52,944 nt of DNA from an uncultured Rhodothermaceae bacterium (lineage in GTDB: Bacteria; Bacteroidota; Rhodothermia; Rhodothermales; Salinibacteraceae): contig CAJXLX010000005.1 in NCBI GenBank assembly GCA_913056335.1, positions 1-52,944 on the forward strand. The letters run 5' to 3'. The notes beneath the pieces are model-generated. The model had not been told where the DNA came from. It was given only the letters and a program-made list of their open reading frames with translations, and did no database searches. Of the stretch, positions 33,224 to 43,171 are shown in pieces (position 1 is the stretch's first letter; the number at the start of each line of letters is the position of its first letter). Both the position numbers and the translations under genes were made by a program.

Positions 33224-34798
33224 TCAGCGTGCAGCCTGGATGGCCGCATCGGCATGGCTCCAGATGGACTGAAGTTGGGCACGGGCCTCGCGGGCGGTTT
33301 CGGTATCGCCTGCGGCCTCGGCAGCGCGGGCCCAGCCACGGGTGGCCCACGCACGACGCGGGGCCCGGTCGAGGGCGGTTCGGTATTGGGTTTGTGCGAT
33401 CGCCGGGCGCCCCGCATCCAGCAGCATGTCGCCGTAGAGTTCGTGCACCGGCTTCACCGGGCGCGGCGGGCCGTATCGGAGAGGCAGCGCTTTGGCCTCT
33501 TGGGCAGCCGACTCCATGATGGCAAGGGCGTTTTCTCCATCGCCCTGCTCCTGCACGATAAGTGCGCGAAGCTGGTCGGCCATGAGCGTGGCGCGGGCCG
33601 TGGTGTTATCCTCGGGGGCGCTCTCAAGACGGGCGCGGAGCGTATCGTGACGGCGCTGGGCGGTGTTGAGATTGCCCTGGGCTACGGCGCGCCAGCCCAT
33701 CGCGAAGGCGTCGGTCGCGTCGTCGAGGAGGTTGAGGGTTTCGGAATCGACGGCGATGTCGGTGGTGGGATGCGCCCAGTCCTGCGTTTCTACCAGATGC
33801 GCAGCCCGCATCCGCACAAAATGCGCCTGGTGCGTTGGAGCCGCGGGACGCTCTTGAATGGCGATGTGCATGGTGTCGAGCGTGGCTGCGGCGGCGGTGT
33901 GCTGCCCTTGCTGGAGCTGCTCATATGCGAGCCACCAGAGCGCGTGGTAGCTGCGAGCCGCAATGGACCGCTCTTGCCGCTCCATGCGATCGACGCTGGC
34001 CTGCCACGAACGCGTGTTGAGCTCGGCGGCGCGCTCCCACTGACCCAGCGCCGAGAAGATATGTGCCGGCATGTGGAGCGCATGGGCAGCAGCAGGTGCG
34101 ATATCGGAATAGACGCGGGCGGCGCGGAGTCCGAGCGGAGCGTGCACCGGATCGTCGTACGAGTGGATCAGGTAGTGGGCTGCGCCCGGATGTTGCGGAT
34201 TGGCATCGAACACCTCTTCGACGATCGCCGCGGCCTGCATGTAGAGGCGCGTGTCGCGTCCGCCATGACTCGTACCCAGAATGGAGAGCGCGTGGAAGGC
34301 CTGCGCATCGAGATCTCCCGGGAATTGCTCAGCGACCGCTGCCATCGCCGCCCGGTACGCGTGGTCGCGCTCTTGCTTCGATCCGTCGCCATAGAGCGTA
34401 TGCACTGCCCGCAGATACGCCTTTTCGCGTTCGGTCGGCGCATGTGCCAGGCGTTCTTCGGCGGTGGGAGCCAGCGTATTCAGCGCCTGGCGGGCGGCCT
34501 CTGCATCCTGCCGGTACCACAGCGGATGGTTGTGCGTCATGGCCTCGCCCCAGTAGGCCATTGCAAAGGTCGAGTCGTGCGATTGGGCTGTCTGAAAAGC
34601 AGCTCGTGCATCCACATACTCAAAGCTATGCAGCAGGAGCAGGCCCTCCATGAACGCCTCGTGGGCATCGGGCGCCCCGGAGGTCGGGAAGCTGGTTTCA
34701 CCGAGCTGGGTGTCTTGGGCGGATGCGAGCAGAACGGAGCCGAGGAGCAACAACCCCACCAGCCCACACAAACGGATGCAAGATCGGAAATTGGTCAT
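33224..34798 (-). CDS. secreted tetratricopeptide-repeat protein
   Basis: A 524-residue protein with a clear signal peptide (hydrophobic CGLVGLLLLGSVLL, cleavage after ASA). Helical TPR-like pairs run along its whole length, for example FEYVDARAAFQTAQSHDSTFAMAYWGEAM, a central ALGQWERAAELNTRSW and, near the C-terminus, GRPAIAQTQYRTALDRAPRRAW. The family occurs as exported TPR proteins next to metabolic genes, but the function is unknown. It is likely periplasmic and protein-binding. ATG 34798 gives the best signal peptide; the frame opens 10 codons earlier. It stands between the efflux operon (same strand, upstream) and the 406-bp gap. Confidence 0.85.
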   Translation of the reverse strand: MTNFRSCIRLCGLVGLLLLGSVLLASAQDTQLGETSFPTSGAPDAHEAFMEGLLLLHSFEYVDARAAFQTAQSHDSTFAMAYWGEAMTHNHPLWYRQDAEAARQALNTLAPTAEERLAHAPTEREKAYLRAVHTLYGDGSKQERDHAYRAAMAAVAEQFPGDLDAQAFHALSILGTSHGGRDTRLYMQAAAIVEEVFDANPQHPGAAHYLIHSYDDPVHAPLGLRAARVYSDIAPAAAHALHMPAHIFSALGQWERAAELNTRSWQASVDRMERQERSIAARSYHALWWLAYEQLQQGQHTAAAATLDTMHIAIQERPAAPTHQAHFVRMRAAHLVETQDWAHPTTDIAVDSETLNLLDDATDAFAMGWRAVAQGNLNTAQRRHDTLRARLESAPEDNTTARATLMADQLRALIVQEQGDGENALAIMESAAQEAKALPLRYGPPRPVKPVHELYGDMLLDAGRPAIAQTQYRTALDRAPRRAWATRGWARAAEAAGDTETAREARAQLQSIWSHADAAIQAAR

Positions 34799-34890
34799 CG
34801 GGCGGCGTTGGTGATTCGTGGAACGCAAACACTTTCTTACACCGCATCGGGGCAGGCGGTGATTCCAGAAGACGAATAGGCTGTATGGTT

Positions 34891-36090
34891 CTACCCATCG
34901 CTACCGCGGGACCGGACGCGCACGCCATCTTCCAGCTCATTTCGAGGGTGCGCAATAACGCGGTCGCCGAGGTCCAGCCCCGAGTGGACCTCAGCCTGCA
35001 GTCCACTGCGCTCGCCCACTTCTACCGGCGTACGCCGGGCACGACTGTCCGCGACGGCAAAGACAGCCCAGCCATCTGTGGTGCGGAAGAGAGCGCTGGT
35101 GGGCACTCGAAGCACGTCGCTTCCCTCCCACACGATGAACCGCGCCAGCACGCGAAAGCCGGAGCCGAGGCGCATATCGCCGTGGGGACGGGTGTCGAGG
35201 CGAGCGTGGACCGTGACGCGCTGCTCCTCTACCCCCAGCGCGGAAACCACCGTGTGGCCGTCGGGGTCGACGCGCTCCACGGTAGCCCGAAGCGTGTCCG
35301 GCCCGCCCCACTGTTCGATCAGTACCGGCGTACCCGGACGAATGCGGAGGGCGTCTTGCGAGAGCACATCGACCTGCACCTTCAGCGCGTCGGTGTCGCC
35401 CACCTCCACGAGCGGCTCGCCAGGCTGGACCGGTCCTTCGCTTTCGCGATGCACAGTGAGCACCTGTCCGGCTACCGGCGCTCGAATCACCGAGTCCCCT
35501 GTTGCGTCATCGGCGCCTTGATACAAAGTGGACCGGGCGGCGCGCACATCGGCGCGGGCCATAGCCACGCGAGCCCGGGCAGCTGCTTCTTGCGCCTGGG
35601 CCTGCAGCGCCTCCGCCACGACCTGCTCCAGCTGCTGACGCGTGGCAGAGCCCTGCGTGTGCAGGTGCTCCACGCGCTCCCGCTCGTCCCCTGCGCGGTT
35701 AGCCATCGCCTCCGCCGCATCCCGCTGGCGGGCCGCGCTCTGCAGGCCCTCCTCTGCCGCCGCCAGGCGGGCGCTTGCTTCTGCCTGTGTCCGGCTATCA
35801 AGGATGGGCGCAGTGGGAGCACTGAGCAGAGCCAGCGTGTCACCAGTAGTTATAGAATCGCCCGCCGTCCACCGTATCCGATGCAGCGTACCAGCCGTTG
35901 GGGCCGTTACCACGTAGCGGTCTTGGACCGCCGTAATGCCCTCTTCTTCGATCACCACCTGCAGATTGCCGCGCGTTACCTCGGCTGTTTGCACGGCAAT
36001 GGGATCCGGCCAGAAGCCGTACACGAGCAAGGCCAGCACCACGAGTGCAGCCACGACAAGACCGATGGTCTTCTGAGACAGGGGGAGCAT
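34891..36090 (-). CDS. HlyD/MacA-type efflux adaptor (membrane fusion protein)
   Basis: A 399-residue periplasmic adaptor. An N-terminal membrane anchor (TIGLVVAALVVLALLVYGF) is followed by a lipoyl half (VVTAPTAGTLHRIRWTAGDSI). A long Ala/Gln/Arg-rich coiled-coil hairpin lies at about residues 95-200, then the second lipoyl half (VIRAPVAGQVLTVHRESEG) and beta-barrel sections. It would bridge the FtsX-type permease and the TolC-type channel encoded just upstream. Gene order tolC, ATPase, permease, adaptor with 2-4 bp gaps shows one transcript. Substrate unknown. Confidence 0.92.
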   Translation of the reverse strand: MLPLSQKTIGLVVAALVVLALLVYGFWPDPIAVQTAEVTRGNLQVVIEEEGITAVQDRYVVTAPTAGTLHRIRWTAGDSITTGDTLALLSAPTAPILDSRTQAEASARLAAAEEGLQSAARQRDAAEAMANRAGDERERVEHLHTQGSATRQQLEQVVAEALQAQAQEAAARARVAMARADVRAARSTLYQGADDATGDSVIRAPVAGQVLTVHRESEGPVQPGEPLVEVGDTDALKVQVDVLSQDALRIRPGTPVLIEQWGGPDTLRATVERVDPDGHTVVSALGVEEQRVTVHARLDTRPHGDMRLGSGFRVLARFIVWEGSDVLRVPTSALFRTTDGWAVFAVADSRARRTPVEVGERSGLQAEVHSGLDLGDRVIAHPRNELEDGVRVRSRGSDG

Positions 36091-36094
36091 ACGG

Positions 36095-38458
36095 TTACTC
36101 TCTGGTTTTGAGTACAGCGATCAGATCAAGCGTATGGAGCTTTCGTCGGAGGATAACGGCGGATACGATGGCGGAGATTAAGACAACCGTAGCAGCGGTG
36201 GCAAATGTAGCACGGCTGAGAGCCAGAGGGATCTGGTAAAGATCGGTTTCGAGGAGAGCCAGTACCCCTGCGGCACCGAGGGCGCCAAGGGCAAACCCAA
36301 GCGGAAGGGCAACCAAGGTCAGCAGGGCAATCTCCCCAATGAGGATGTACGAGATTTCCCCTTGAGTGAAGCCCAGCACACGCAGGCTGGCCAGCTCGCG
36401 ATCGCGCTCAGAAAGCGTGATGCGCGCGCTGTTATAGATCACCCCGAACGCAATGACTCCGGCAAACAGACTCAGGATGAAGGTAAACACCAGCAAGTTC
36501 TCAGCCGAAGCCTCCTCGAAGCCCTCTACAGCGCGATCCTGTGAAATGACGCCCGCCACCTGGGGCCGATCCAGGATCGTCTCCTGTAGGGTGTCCACGG
36601 CTTCCTTCTCGATCATCAGAAACGCCCCGGAAAGCGACGGCCCCTCCCCCAAAAGACGGTATAGCGCCTCGAAGTCCATGTAGGCGCCTACACCGATAAA
36701 CTGCTCGGCGCGTCCTACAACTGGTACAACGTGAGTGCGGCGTGCGCCTTCAAGTACCTCTACGCGGATACGGTCGCCGGGAGCTACGTGCAGCGTGCGT
36801 GCCAACCGGTCGCTCAGCACGATGCCCTCCCGGGGAATAGGGATCGGCTGCAGGGCTGTGTCGACGACACGGCGCAGATAGGGAGTGGGCAGAATACCCT
36901 CCAGGGAGACGTCCTGCGTACGGTGTTCGTAGTGAAGCCGCACTGGTACAGCACGAAACGGCTCGGCGTAGGTGACGCCTTGCAGACTGGCGATTTCGTA
37001 GAGCGCGCGCGAAGCGGTCGGTTCAGTAAAGGTCACGGTCAGGTCCTCGCGCTGAATGATCTCGAACTGCACCTCCACCAGATAGTCTACCGCATCGGTA
37101 AAGAAGAGCCCGAGCACCAGGATCGCACAGGCGGATGCCATCCCGATGACCGTCAGCGTAGATTTGATCGGCTGCCGCTCCAGGTTGCGCAGAATCATGC
37201 GTGTGGGCTGGTCGAAGAAGCGCTGCAGGCCGATTCGTTCAAGAAGGGTCGGCTTGTACGTGGGGGGCGCGGCTGGTCGCATGGCTTCTGCGGGAGGCAG
37301 CCGTACGGCCCGCACCACGGCTCCGGTAACACCGATCAGCGACGCCCCCGTGGTGAGCACAAAGGCCGTTGCCACTACTGGCCATTCAAGGGTGTACGTC
37401 AGTACTGGAAAACGGAAAAAGTCGAGATACAGCTGCCCCATGGCCTGCCCAATCCATACACCAGCGGCGGTTCCCAGAGCGGTACCGGCCGTGACCACGC
37501 CCAGGACCAGCCGGATGTAGTGTGCACCCACCGCGTAGTCGCTATAGCCAAAGGCTTTCAGCATTGCAATCTGCTTGCGTTGCAGGTTCACAAGGCGCGC
37601 TACCACAATGTTGATCAGGAAGGCCGACACCAGCAGAAAGACAAGCGGAAGTACCGTGGAGGTGCCTCGGAGCTGCTCAAACTCAAATTCGAGCAAGGAG
37701 TGAGACGGTTGGTCAGCGCGGCCAATCGCGCCGGTGCCGCCGAAACGATCGAGGATTACGTCAACCTGCACAAGCACATCGTCGAGCGAAGCTCCGGGGG
37801 CCAGGCTGAAGGCGACGTTATTGAACGCGCCCTGCATATCATAAGCAGCTGCCAGCGTACGTCGGCTCATCCACAGAACGCCATAGCGCTCCCGGTCAGG
37901 GAATAGACCTCCTGGCTCCACTTGAATAACGACCTCTGGGGAGAGCGCAATGCCGACAACCGTCAGCTGCTGTTGCTGTCCGCGGATCGTGGCGGTGAAG
38001 GTATCGCCGTCCTGTAGGCCATGCGCTTCAGCAAACACCTCATTCACGAGCACCTCGTTATCACGTCCGGGCTCCACCATGCGCCCGGTTCGAATAAAGA
38101 GCTGATTTAGTCGTGGCGCACGGCCATCAGGAACCGACTGAATGGACGCTGTCACAGGCTTGTCGAAGCCGGGAATGTCCACATTGGCGCTGGCCCGTAC
38201 CCGCGTTTCCACGTCGCCAATACCAGGTACGGTGCGTAGCTCCTGCGCCACTCGTTCTGGCGCACGGCGCACGTTGGCAAATCCATCTGCAAATTGGTAC
38301 TCGGTGTAATAGGTGGCCTGCGTCTCTTGCAGCGCATGCATCACCCCGCGCATGCCCACATACGTTGCGGTGCCGGCCACCACCACCAGCACGATAGCCA
38401 GCAGCTGCCCACGCATCCGCCAGCTGTCCCGCAGTAATTGTTTATTAAGTGCGCGCAT
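36095..38458 (-). CDS. FtsX/MacB-type ABC transporter permease, long form
   Basis: A 787-residue permease with an N-terminal helix (LLAIVLVVVAGTATYVGM), a ~200-residue periplasmic domain and a duplicated FtsX core. The first core has FLINIVVARLVNLQRKQIAMLKAFGYSDY. The second, near the C-terminus, has NSARITLSERDRELASLRVLGFTQGEI. This duplicated arrangement fits exporters in which one polypeptide supplies both membrane halves, as in some heterologous MacB-like systems. It lies 4 bp after the ATPase gene and 4 bp before the adaptor gene. It probably expels a hydrophobic compound or lipid through the TolC-type channel. Confidence 0.92.
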   Translation of the reverse strand: MRALNKQLLRDSWRMRGQLLAIVLVVVAGTATYVGMRGVMHALQETQATYYTEYQFADGFANVRRAPERVAQELRTVPGIGDVETRVRASANVDIPGFDKPVTASIQSVPDGRAPRLNQLFIRTGRMVEPGRDNEVLVNEVFAEAHGLQDGDTFTATIRGQQQQLTVVGIALSPEVVIQVEPGGLFPDRERYGVLWMSRRTLAAAYDMQGAFNNVAFSLAPGASLDDVLVQVDVILDRFGGTGAIGRADQPSHSLLEFEFEQLRGTSTVLPLVFLLVSAFLINIVVARLVNLQRKQIAMLKAFGYSDYAVGAHYIRLVLGVVTAGTALGTAAGVWIGQAMGQLYLDFFRFPVLTYTLEWPVVATAFVLTTGASLIGVTGAVVRAVRLPPAEAMRPAAPPTYKPTLLERIGLQRFFDQPTRMILRNLERQPIKSTLTVIGMASACAILVLGLFFTDAVDYLVEVQFEIIQREDLTVTFTEPTASRALYEIASLQGVTYAEPFRAVPVRLHYEHRTQDVSLEGILPTPYLRRVVDTALQPIPIPREGIVLSDRLARTLHVAPGDRIRVEVLEGARRTHVVPVVGRAEQFIGVGAYMDFEALYRLLGEGPSLSGAFLMIEKEAVDTLQETILDRPQVAGVISQDRAVEGFEEASAENLLVFTFILSLFAGVIAFGVIYNSARITLSERDRELASLRVLGFTQGEISYILIGEIALLTLVALPLGFALGALGAAGVLALLETDLYQIPLALSRATFATAATVVLISAIVSAVILRRKLHTLDLIAVLKTRE

Positions 38459-38461
38459 AAG

Positions 38462-39172
38462 CTACCAGGTCAGGTCGCGGGCTGCAGTTTTGCTTTTGTT
38501 GATGGTGATGTCGCTGATGCGACCATTGCTAAGGCGGATGACCCGGTCGGCGATCTTGGCTTGTACCACGTTATGAGTGATGACCATAGTGGTCGTGCCG
38601 AGATCGCGGTTTACCCGCTCGATAGCATCTAAGACGACAACACCGGTCTCGGAGTCGAGTGCTCCGGTGGGTTCGTCACAGAGGAGCACCGCTGGCTGCT
38701 TGGCGATGGCTCGGGCGATGGCCACCCGCTGCTGCTGCCCTCCCGAGAGCTGCGACGGAAAGCTGTCAAGGCGGTCGCCCAGGCCCATCAGGTCCAGCGC
38801 CTCCTCTGGAGGGATAGGGTTCTCGGCGATTTCGGTGACGATAGCTACGTTTTCGCGCGCGGTGAGGCTCGGAATCAGGTTGTAGAACTGAAAGACAAAG
38901 CCCACGTAGCGCCGCCGGTACTGGGTGAGTTCGCGGTCGTTGGCACGGGTCAAGTCCTGGTCGCCGTATAGCACACGGCCCTCGGTAGCGGTATCGAGCC
39001 CGCCGAGGATGTTGACGAGGGTGGACTTGCCGCTGCCAGAGGCGCCCAGCAGCACGACCAGTTCTTCCCGATACAGTTCGAGATCGACCTCACGCAGGGC
39101 GTGCACCTGTACCTCCCCCATGTCGTAAATTTTGGAGAGGTGTTCGGTGCGAAATACGACCTCGCTGTTCAT
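38462..39172 (-). CDS. ABC transporter ATP-binding protein (MacB/LolD type)
   Basis: The ATPase of the efflux operon, about 236 residues. The Walker A motif is [10 protein letters not shown], the signature [15 protein letters not shown], and Walker [13 protein letters not shown] followed by an H-loop (VITHN). N-terminal [20 protein letters not shown] is typical of the LolD/MacB group. An ATG at 39199 would overlap the tolC stop (ATGGTAG) and add nine residues. The internal ATG at 39172 is used because homologues start there, but coupled initiation at 39199 is equally plausible. Confidence 0.93.
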   Translation of the reverse strand: MNSEVVFRTEHLSKIYDMGEVQVHALREVDLELYREELVVLLGASGSGKSTLVNILGGLDTATEGRVLYGDQDLTRANDRELTQYRRRYVGFVFQFYNLIPSLTARENVAIVTEIAENPIPPEEALDLMGLGDRLDSFPSQLSGGQQQRVAIARAIAKQPAVLLCDEPTGALDSETGVVVLDAIERVNRDLGTTTMVITHNVVQAKIADRVIRLSNGRISDITINKSKTAARDLTW

Positions 39173-39192
39173 AGCGGATGGATAAGCCGAGT

Positions 39193-40515
39193 CTACCATA
39201 CACGTCCACGGGCATAGAGAAGAGCGGCTGTGGCACGGGCATAGCCGGTGAGGGCTTCCGTTGTGCGCTGCCGGGCGCGAAGAAGCACGGTTTCGGCTTC
39301 CAAGACGTCGGAAGAGAGCACGACCCCTTCCTCGAACTGCTCCTGCGTCATCTCGAAGGAGGCCTCGGCCTGCCGGAGCGCATGGTTGGCGGCCTCGACG
39401 GCTGCGCGGGCCCCCGCTGCGGCGAGCGTTTCTTGTTCGATGCGGCGTTTGATCTCGCGCCGGGTGTGGGCGAACTGCGCTTCAGCCGCTTGCAGGCGCG
39501 CCCAGGCGCCATCAGTCACAGCTGAGCGCCGTCCGCCGTCCCACACGGTCCAGCGCACCGTCACGCCCACCTCCCAGTTGCCCCTGAACTGGTCTCGTTC
39601 AAAGAAGAAGTTAGGGTTGGGGCGCGCAAAGAGATACCGGCCCGTCAGCGCCATGTTGGGCAGCCATTCGCGGCGTGCGATGCTGGCTTCCGCCTCCAGC
39701 GCAGTTACCTGCTGCTGAAGGGCCCGTAGCTGTGGATGGGCGTCTATGCCATCGACAGTCAGATCAATCTGTGCTGCTGTCTCCGGATCCGTCACAAGCT
39801 CGATCTCCGTGTGGAGCTCCTCTCCAATCAATTGGTTGAGCGTGGTGCGGGCCGTGCGTACAGCATTGGTCGCCTCTACCCGATCGAGCTGCGCCTCTGC
39901 CACCCGTGCTCGGGCTGCCAGCACCTGATGCTCCAGCGCAGCGCCAGCCTCAAACTGAGCCTGCACGTTCTGCAGGTGCGCCTGCACATGACGCAGACTC
40001 TGTTCAACAGCTTCGACCCGACTGTACTCGCGAGCCAGCGCCCAATACGCCTGTCGCACTTCCAGCCCTACCGCCGCCCGCTGTTCGGCGATAAGAGCAT
40101 CTGCTGCTTCTGCTCGCGCACTGGCCGCGCGGATCTGTCTCGTACGTCGCAGCCCGGTGAAGAGCATCTGCTCAAGGCGGATTTCCGAGCGAAACTGGTT
40201 GAACTCGATGGGAGCGATCTCGAAGGTTGCGTCGGCTCCCGGCACCTGACCCTCAACAGGCGGAATGCGGTCGTCCAGCCGGACATAGCTGGCTTCGGTC
40301 GTGAGAGACGGCCACCATGCCGACTGCGCTTGTTGCTGGCCGGCATGCGCCTCCAGGGCCTCTGCCTCGGCACGCTGCAGCAGCCCATGATTGTCGAGCG
40401 CGTGCTGGATGCTCTCCTGGAGCGTCAGCGAGCGGACGTTCTGAGTCCATGCTGGGCCGCCCGTGAGCGCTCCAACGATGAACACAGCCACCAATACTTG
40501 CCTCCATCGCACCAT
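39193..40515 (-). CDS. TolC-family outer membrane efflux protein
   Basis: A 440-residue outer membrane factor. A signal peptide ([17 protein letters not shown]) is followed by the TolC start [15 protein letters not shown] and two halves of long alternating helices rich in Ala/Glu/Gln/Arg ([19 protein letters not shown] in the second half). It forms the outer-membrane channel for the adaptor, ATPase and permease encoded downstream, and is the first gene of this operon. A small inverted repeat about 120 bp upstream of the start could be an operator. Confidence 0.92.
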   Translation of the reverse strand: MVRWRQVLVAVFIVGALTGGPAWTQNVRSLTLQESIQHALDNHGLLQRAEAEALEAHAGQQQAQSAWWPSLTTEASYVRLDDRIPPVEGQVPGADATFEIAPIEFNQFRSEIRLEQMLFTGLRRTRQIRAASARAEAADALIAEQRAAVGLEVRQAYWALAREYSRVEAVEQSLRHVQAHLQNVQAQFEAGAALEHQVLAARARVAEAQLDRVEATNAVRTARTTLNQLIGEELHTEIELVTDPETAAQIDLTVDGIDAHPQLRALQQQVTALEAEASIARREWLPNMALTGRYLFARPNPNFFFERDQFRGNWEVGVTVRWTVWDGGRRSAVTDGAWARLQAAEAQFAHTRREIKRRIEQETLAAAGARAAVEAANHALRQAEASFEMTQEQFEEGVVLSSDVLEAETVLLRARQRTTEALTGYARATAALLYARGRVW

Positions 40516-41028
40516 AACCTCTAATAAATACTTTTACAACACGCCCCTACAGGCAGTCCACAGAAGCTACATCCTTATAAGCAGCAGCATAATAGCATAG
40601 CACGCCAATGCTATAGCGTGTTAGCAGGGGATTGATTGTAAGGGTTTTCCTTACAGAAGAATGTGAAGAGACGAGCGGCTCCCGTTTATGGGTGAGATGT
40701 CTGGGCTGCGCGCATCGGAGTATTGGACGGGCGATGGGAGACTGATAAGTGCGCGACGCTGGTGTACAGTCGGCGGTTGGGGACTTTTCTTGATACAGCG
40801 ATGTGTAAGCATCTTAAGGCATCCGTAGCGCCTTCCTTCTAAACCAATCTGGAGAACTCAGGTAGCTTGGGAGCCGGAAAGCGACCGAGGGCGGCTGTGC
40901 TGTGTGCAGCAAAACCCTGTGTATTTTGCTTGCATGCGGGCCTGTGGGGTTTACGCGGCTCCGCGTAGTGCATACATTAGAGGCTGCAAACAACACACGC
41001 CCTCTGCATCCACCAGTCCCTCGTCTGC
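40516..41028. promoter_or_regulatory. 513-bp divergent intergenic region with inverted repeats
   Basis: This separates the efflux operon from the helicase gene; no gene is visible. TGTAAGG/CCTTACA (40637-40655, 5-bp spacer) lies 122 bp before tolC and has the size of a TetR/MarR-type operator. TACGCGG/CCGCGTA (40952-40967, 2-bp spacer) lies 62 bp before the helicase start. The first 100 bp upstream of tolC are AT-rich, as in a promoter. Confidence 0.4.
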
Positions 41029-42780
41029 ATGAAACGCTCTGTGCGCCTTCCGGGTCTGCACCCGGCCCCCGACTTCACCTTCCGCGACGGCCAGCGCACG
41101 TTTCTCCGCAAGCTTGCTGCCGCCTACGAACGCGGTGAGCGTCATCATCTGGGCGTGTTCGTCCCCGGATACGGCAAGACCCTCATTGCGCTGGCGTCAT
41201 TTTGCGTAGCGCGTGCGATGGGCGTCTGCGATCAGCTTGTGGTCTTTGTGCCACGGGGCAACCTGCGCGATCAGTACGCCGATCCGCAGGAGCTGGCCCA
41301 GATGCTGCAGTGGATTGGCGGGCCGCGCCTCCCCTTTTCAATTGCAGATTCGGATGCGGTCTTCCTCAAAAAACGCGACATTCCCATCGTCATTGCCACG
41401 TACCAGTACACATGCGGATCGAGCGGAAATCAGGCGCTGCAACAGTATTGCAATCAGGGGGATACGCTATTTGTACTCGACGAAATCCACCACTTGCCCC
41501 AAGAAAGTGCGTGGTCGGATGCGGTGGATAATCTCTCGCACGAGGCGCTCATCGGGCTTTCCGGCACACCCATCCGCAGCGATGGGGAGCCGCTCTTTGG
41601 CGTGCCACACGACACCATCTCGCACGACGACGGCACCGAATCCACCTTCTACCGCGCCCTGCACGAGGTCTCGCTCCGCGACGCGCATGCCGAGGGCGAA
41701 ATCCTGAAGCGCGTAGAGGCGCATGTCGTTGACTATACGATTACGATGCAGGAGGAGACCTCCGGCGAGACGGTCGAGTGCACGCTGGCTGAGCTTAAGA
41801 ACGACATTTCGGCGGATACCGCTACGCTCGATCGCTACTTTGCGCGTCGTAACCTGCGCTTTCACGACGTCTATCTCGACACGCTGATTGGCCCAGCCGT
41901 GGGCCGCCTGCAGTCGAAACGGGCCCAGCATCGAGGCAAACACGGCACGGCCGTTCGCAACCACCAGATGCTCGTCATCTGCATGAGCAACCGCCACGCC
42001 GCCGATGTGCTCGACTTCATGCAGCGCCGCTACGGCTGGCTCTCGGTCACGCGTATTGGGCAAGACGTACCGCCGCAGGAGCGCGAAGAGCGCCTCGATG
42101 CCTATCGCAACGGCGAGGTGGACGTGATGGTGCAGGTCGACATGATCGGTGAGGGCACCGATATCAAATCGATTAGTGTCATTGCCAAGCTCGACCTGGT
42201 GAGTGCCCGATCGAAGTGCCTGCAGCAGATCTTTCGGGGGATGCGCTACTTTGCGCCGTGGTCCGAAAAAGCAAACGTGTGCGATGTGTTCGCCTCGGGC
42301 GACCTGGGGCTCTCGGATACGCTCAACTGGATGACGCGGGAGGTGCAGGAGGGCATCCGCAGCCGCAAGGAGAAAGCGAACCGGACGCCGCCCGAGAAGA
42401 CCACGGAAGACAGCGACCGCAGTGGCTGGTCGATGCAGCAGGTAAGCGAGGGCTCGTTCGAAACGCACCGCGTCGAGATGGAAAACTCGGGGCGACTCCG
42501 CGTGCGACGCCAGGCCTTTGAGGGCCGCCAGCCGTCAACACCCGGCGGAAACGGGCTCGACGTGAAGGCCCGCGAGGAAGCGCTGCGCAAAGAGTGCAGC
42601 GAACTGGCTTCGTCATTGGCCTTTCTGCTTCAGGACCGTGGTAAGTCCATTCACATCCGAGATGTTCATCAGAAGGCCAAGGAGCGGTTTCGCGTAAAGC
42701 AGTCCAACATGAGCATCCAACAGCTCGAGAAGAAAAAGAAGTGGCTGAAGCGCTGCACGCAGATGAAGCGGTTGTTTTGA
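41029..42780 (+). CDS. orphan SF2 DEAD/DEAH-type helicase
   Basis: A 583-residue superfamily 2 helicase of the ResIII/UvrB-like group. Walker A is a PGYGKT variant at residues 46-51 and Walker B is DEIH at 151-154. Motif III is replaced by LSGTPIR, and motif VI reads QQIFRGMRY. The C-terminal helicase half contains MIGEGTDIKSI. The last ~150 residues are charged and Gln/Lys/Arg-rich (QQLEKKKKWLKRCTQ) and could bind nucleic acid. No nuclease, methylase or REase subunit is fused. A restriction-like GIY-YIG nuclease gene lies 390 bp away on the other strand. Possible roles are defence, plasmid biology or RNA remodelling; none is shown by the sequence. Confidence 0.83.
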   Translation: MKRSVRLPGLHPAPDFTFRDGQRTFLRKLAAAYERGERHHLGVFVPGYGKTLIALASFCVARAMGVCDQLVVFVPRGNLRDQYADPQELAQMLQWIGGPRLPFSIADSDAVFLKKRDIPIVIATYQYTCGSSGNQALQQYCNQGDTLFVLDEIHHLPQESAWSDAVDNLSHEALIGLSGTPIRSDGEPLFGVPHDTISHDDGTESTFYRALHEVSLRDAHAEGEILKRVEAHVVDYTITMQEETSGETVECTLAELKNDISADTATLDRYFARRNLRFHDVYLDTLIGPAVGRLQSKRAQHRGKHGTAVRNHQMLVICMSNRHAADVLDFMQRRYGWLSVTRIGQDVPPQEREERLDAYRNGEVDVMVQVDMIGEGTDIKSISVIAKLDLVSARSKCLQQIFRGMRYFAPWSEKANVCDVFASGDLGLSDTLNWMTREVQEGIRSRKEKANRTPPEKTTEDSDRSGWSMQQVSEGSFETHRVEMENSGRLRVRRQAFEGRQPSTPGGNGLDVKAREEALRKECSELASSLAFLLQDRGKSIHIRDVHQKAKERFRVKQSNMSIQQLEKKKKWLKRCTQMKRLF

Positions 42781-42807
42781 AGAATGTACACGCAGTTGTT
42801 AACTGCT

Positions 42808-42855
42808 TGGAGTGACTTGTGTGCTTCAATCCTGTACTGTGCACAAGTCACTCCA
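42808..42855. repeat. perfect 14-bp inverted repeat
   Basis: TGGAGTGACTTGTG (42808-42821) and CACAAGTCACTCCA (42842-42855) are perfect complements with a 20-bp loop. It begins 28 bp after the helicase stop. No T tract follows, so a classical terminator is unlikely; an RNA hairpin, or a transposon-end or operator pair, remains possible. Confidence 0.5.
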
Positions 42856-42889
42856 CAAAATAACTGCAATTTATTTTGCAATAACGGAT

Positions 42890-43126
42890 TTAAGGGTTGG
42901 GATCAAAGCATACCTTAAAGTGACAACCCGAAATCGAATCAGGACAGTCTTGCAATACAAATTCTTTATTGGACGAGTAACATCTGATTGCACTGGATAA
43001 ACTTTCAAGAATCTGTTTGCGGTTTGGCTTGCAGCCGATTGGAGTGACCAAATCAAAAAAAACCAAAACAGGTTCTAAATTCGAGGTGTTTGACTTCTTA
43101 ATTGGACTACCTGATCTGCACACCAT
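42890..43126 (-). CDS. possible small gene or gene remnant in AT-rich region
   Basis: A 78-codon frame of uncertain status (VFFDLVTPIGCKPNRKQI, later CFDPNP). Its composition is less GC-rich than neighbouring genes, and its reading as protein is plausible but unsupported by any family. It may be a remnant of acquired DNA. Low confidence. Confidence 0.22.
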   Translation of the reverse strand: MVCRSGSPIKKSNTSNLEPVLVFFDLVTPIGCKPNRKQILESLSSAIRCYSSNKEFVLQDCPDSISGCHFKVCFDPNP

Positions 43127-43171
43127 CTCGACCTTGAGATAAACACATTCTTTTTTTTACAATAACAGATA

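Larger units (their letters stand above)
42781..43171. other. 391-bp AT-rich region between helicase and GIY-YIG genes
   Basis: Noticeably richer in A and T than its neighbours, with several homopolymer runs. It holds the inverted repeat at 42808-42855 and a weak 78-codon frame at 42890-43126. The composition suggests acquired or decaying sequence. Confidence 0.5.

Noticed and set aside
33095-34879. A 594-codon plus-strand frame opposite the TPR gene
   Set aside because: No motifs, Arg/Gly/Val-rich antisense composition; the minus strand has a good signal peptide and helical repeats.
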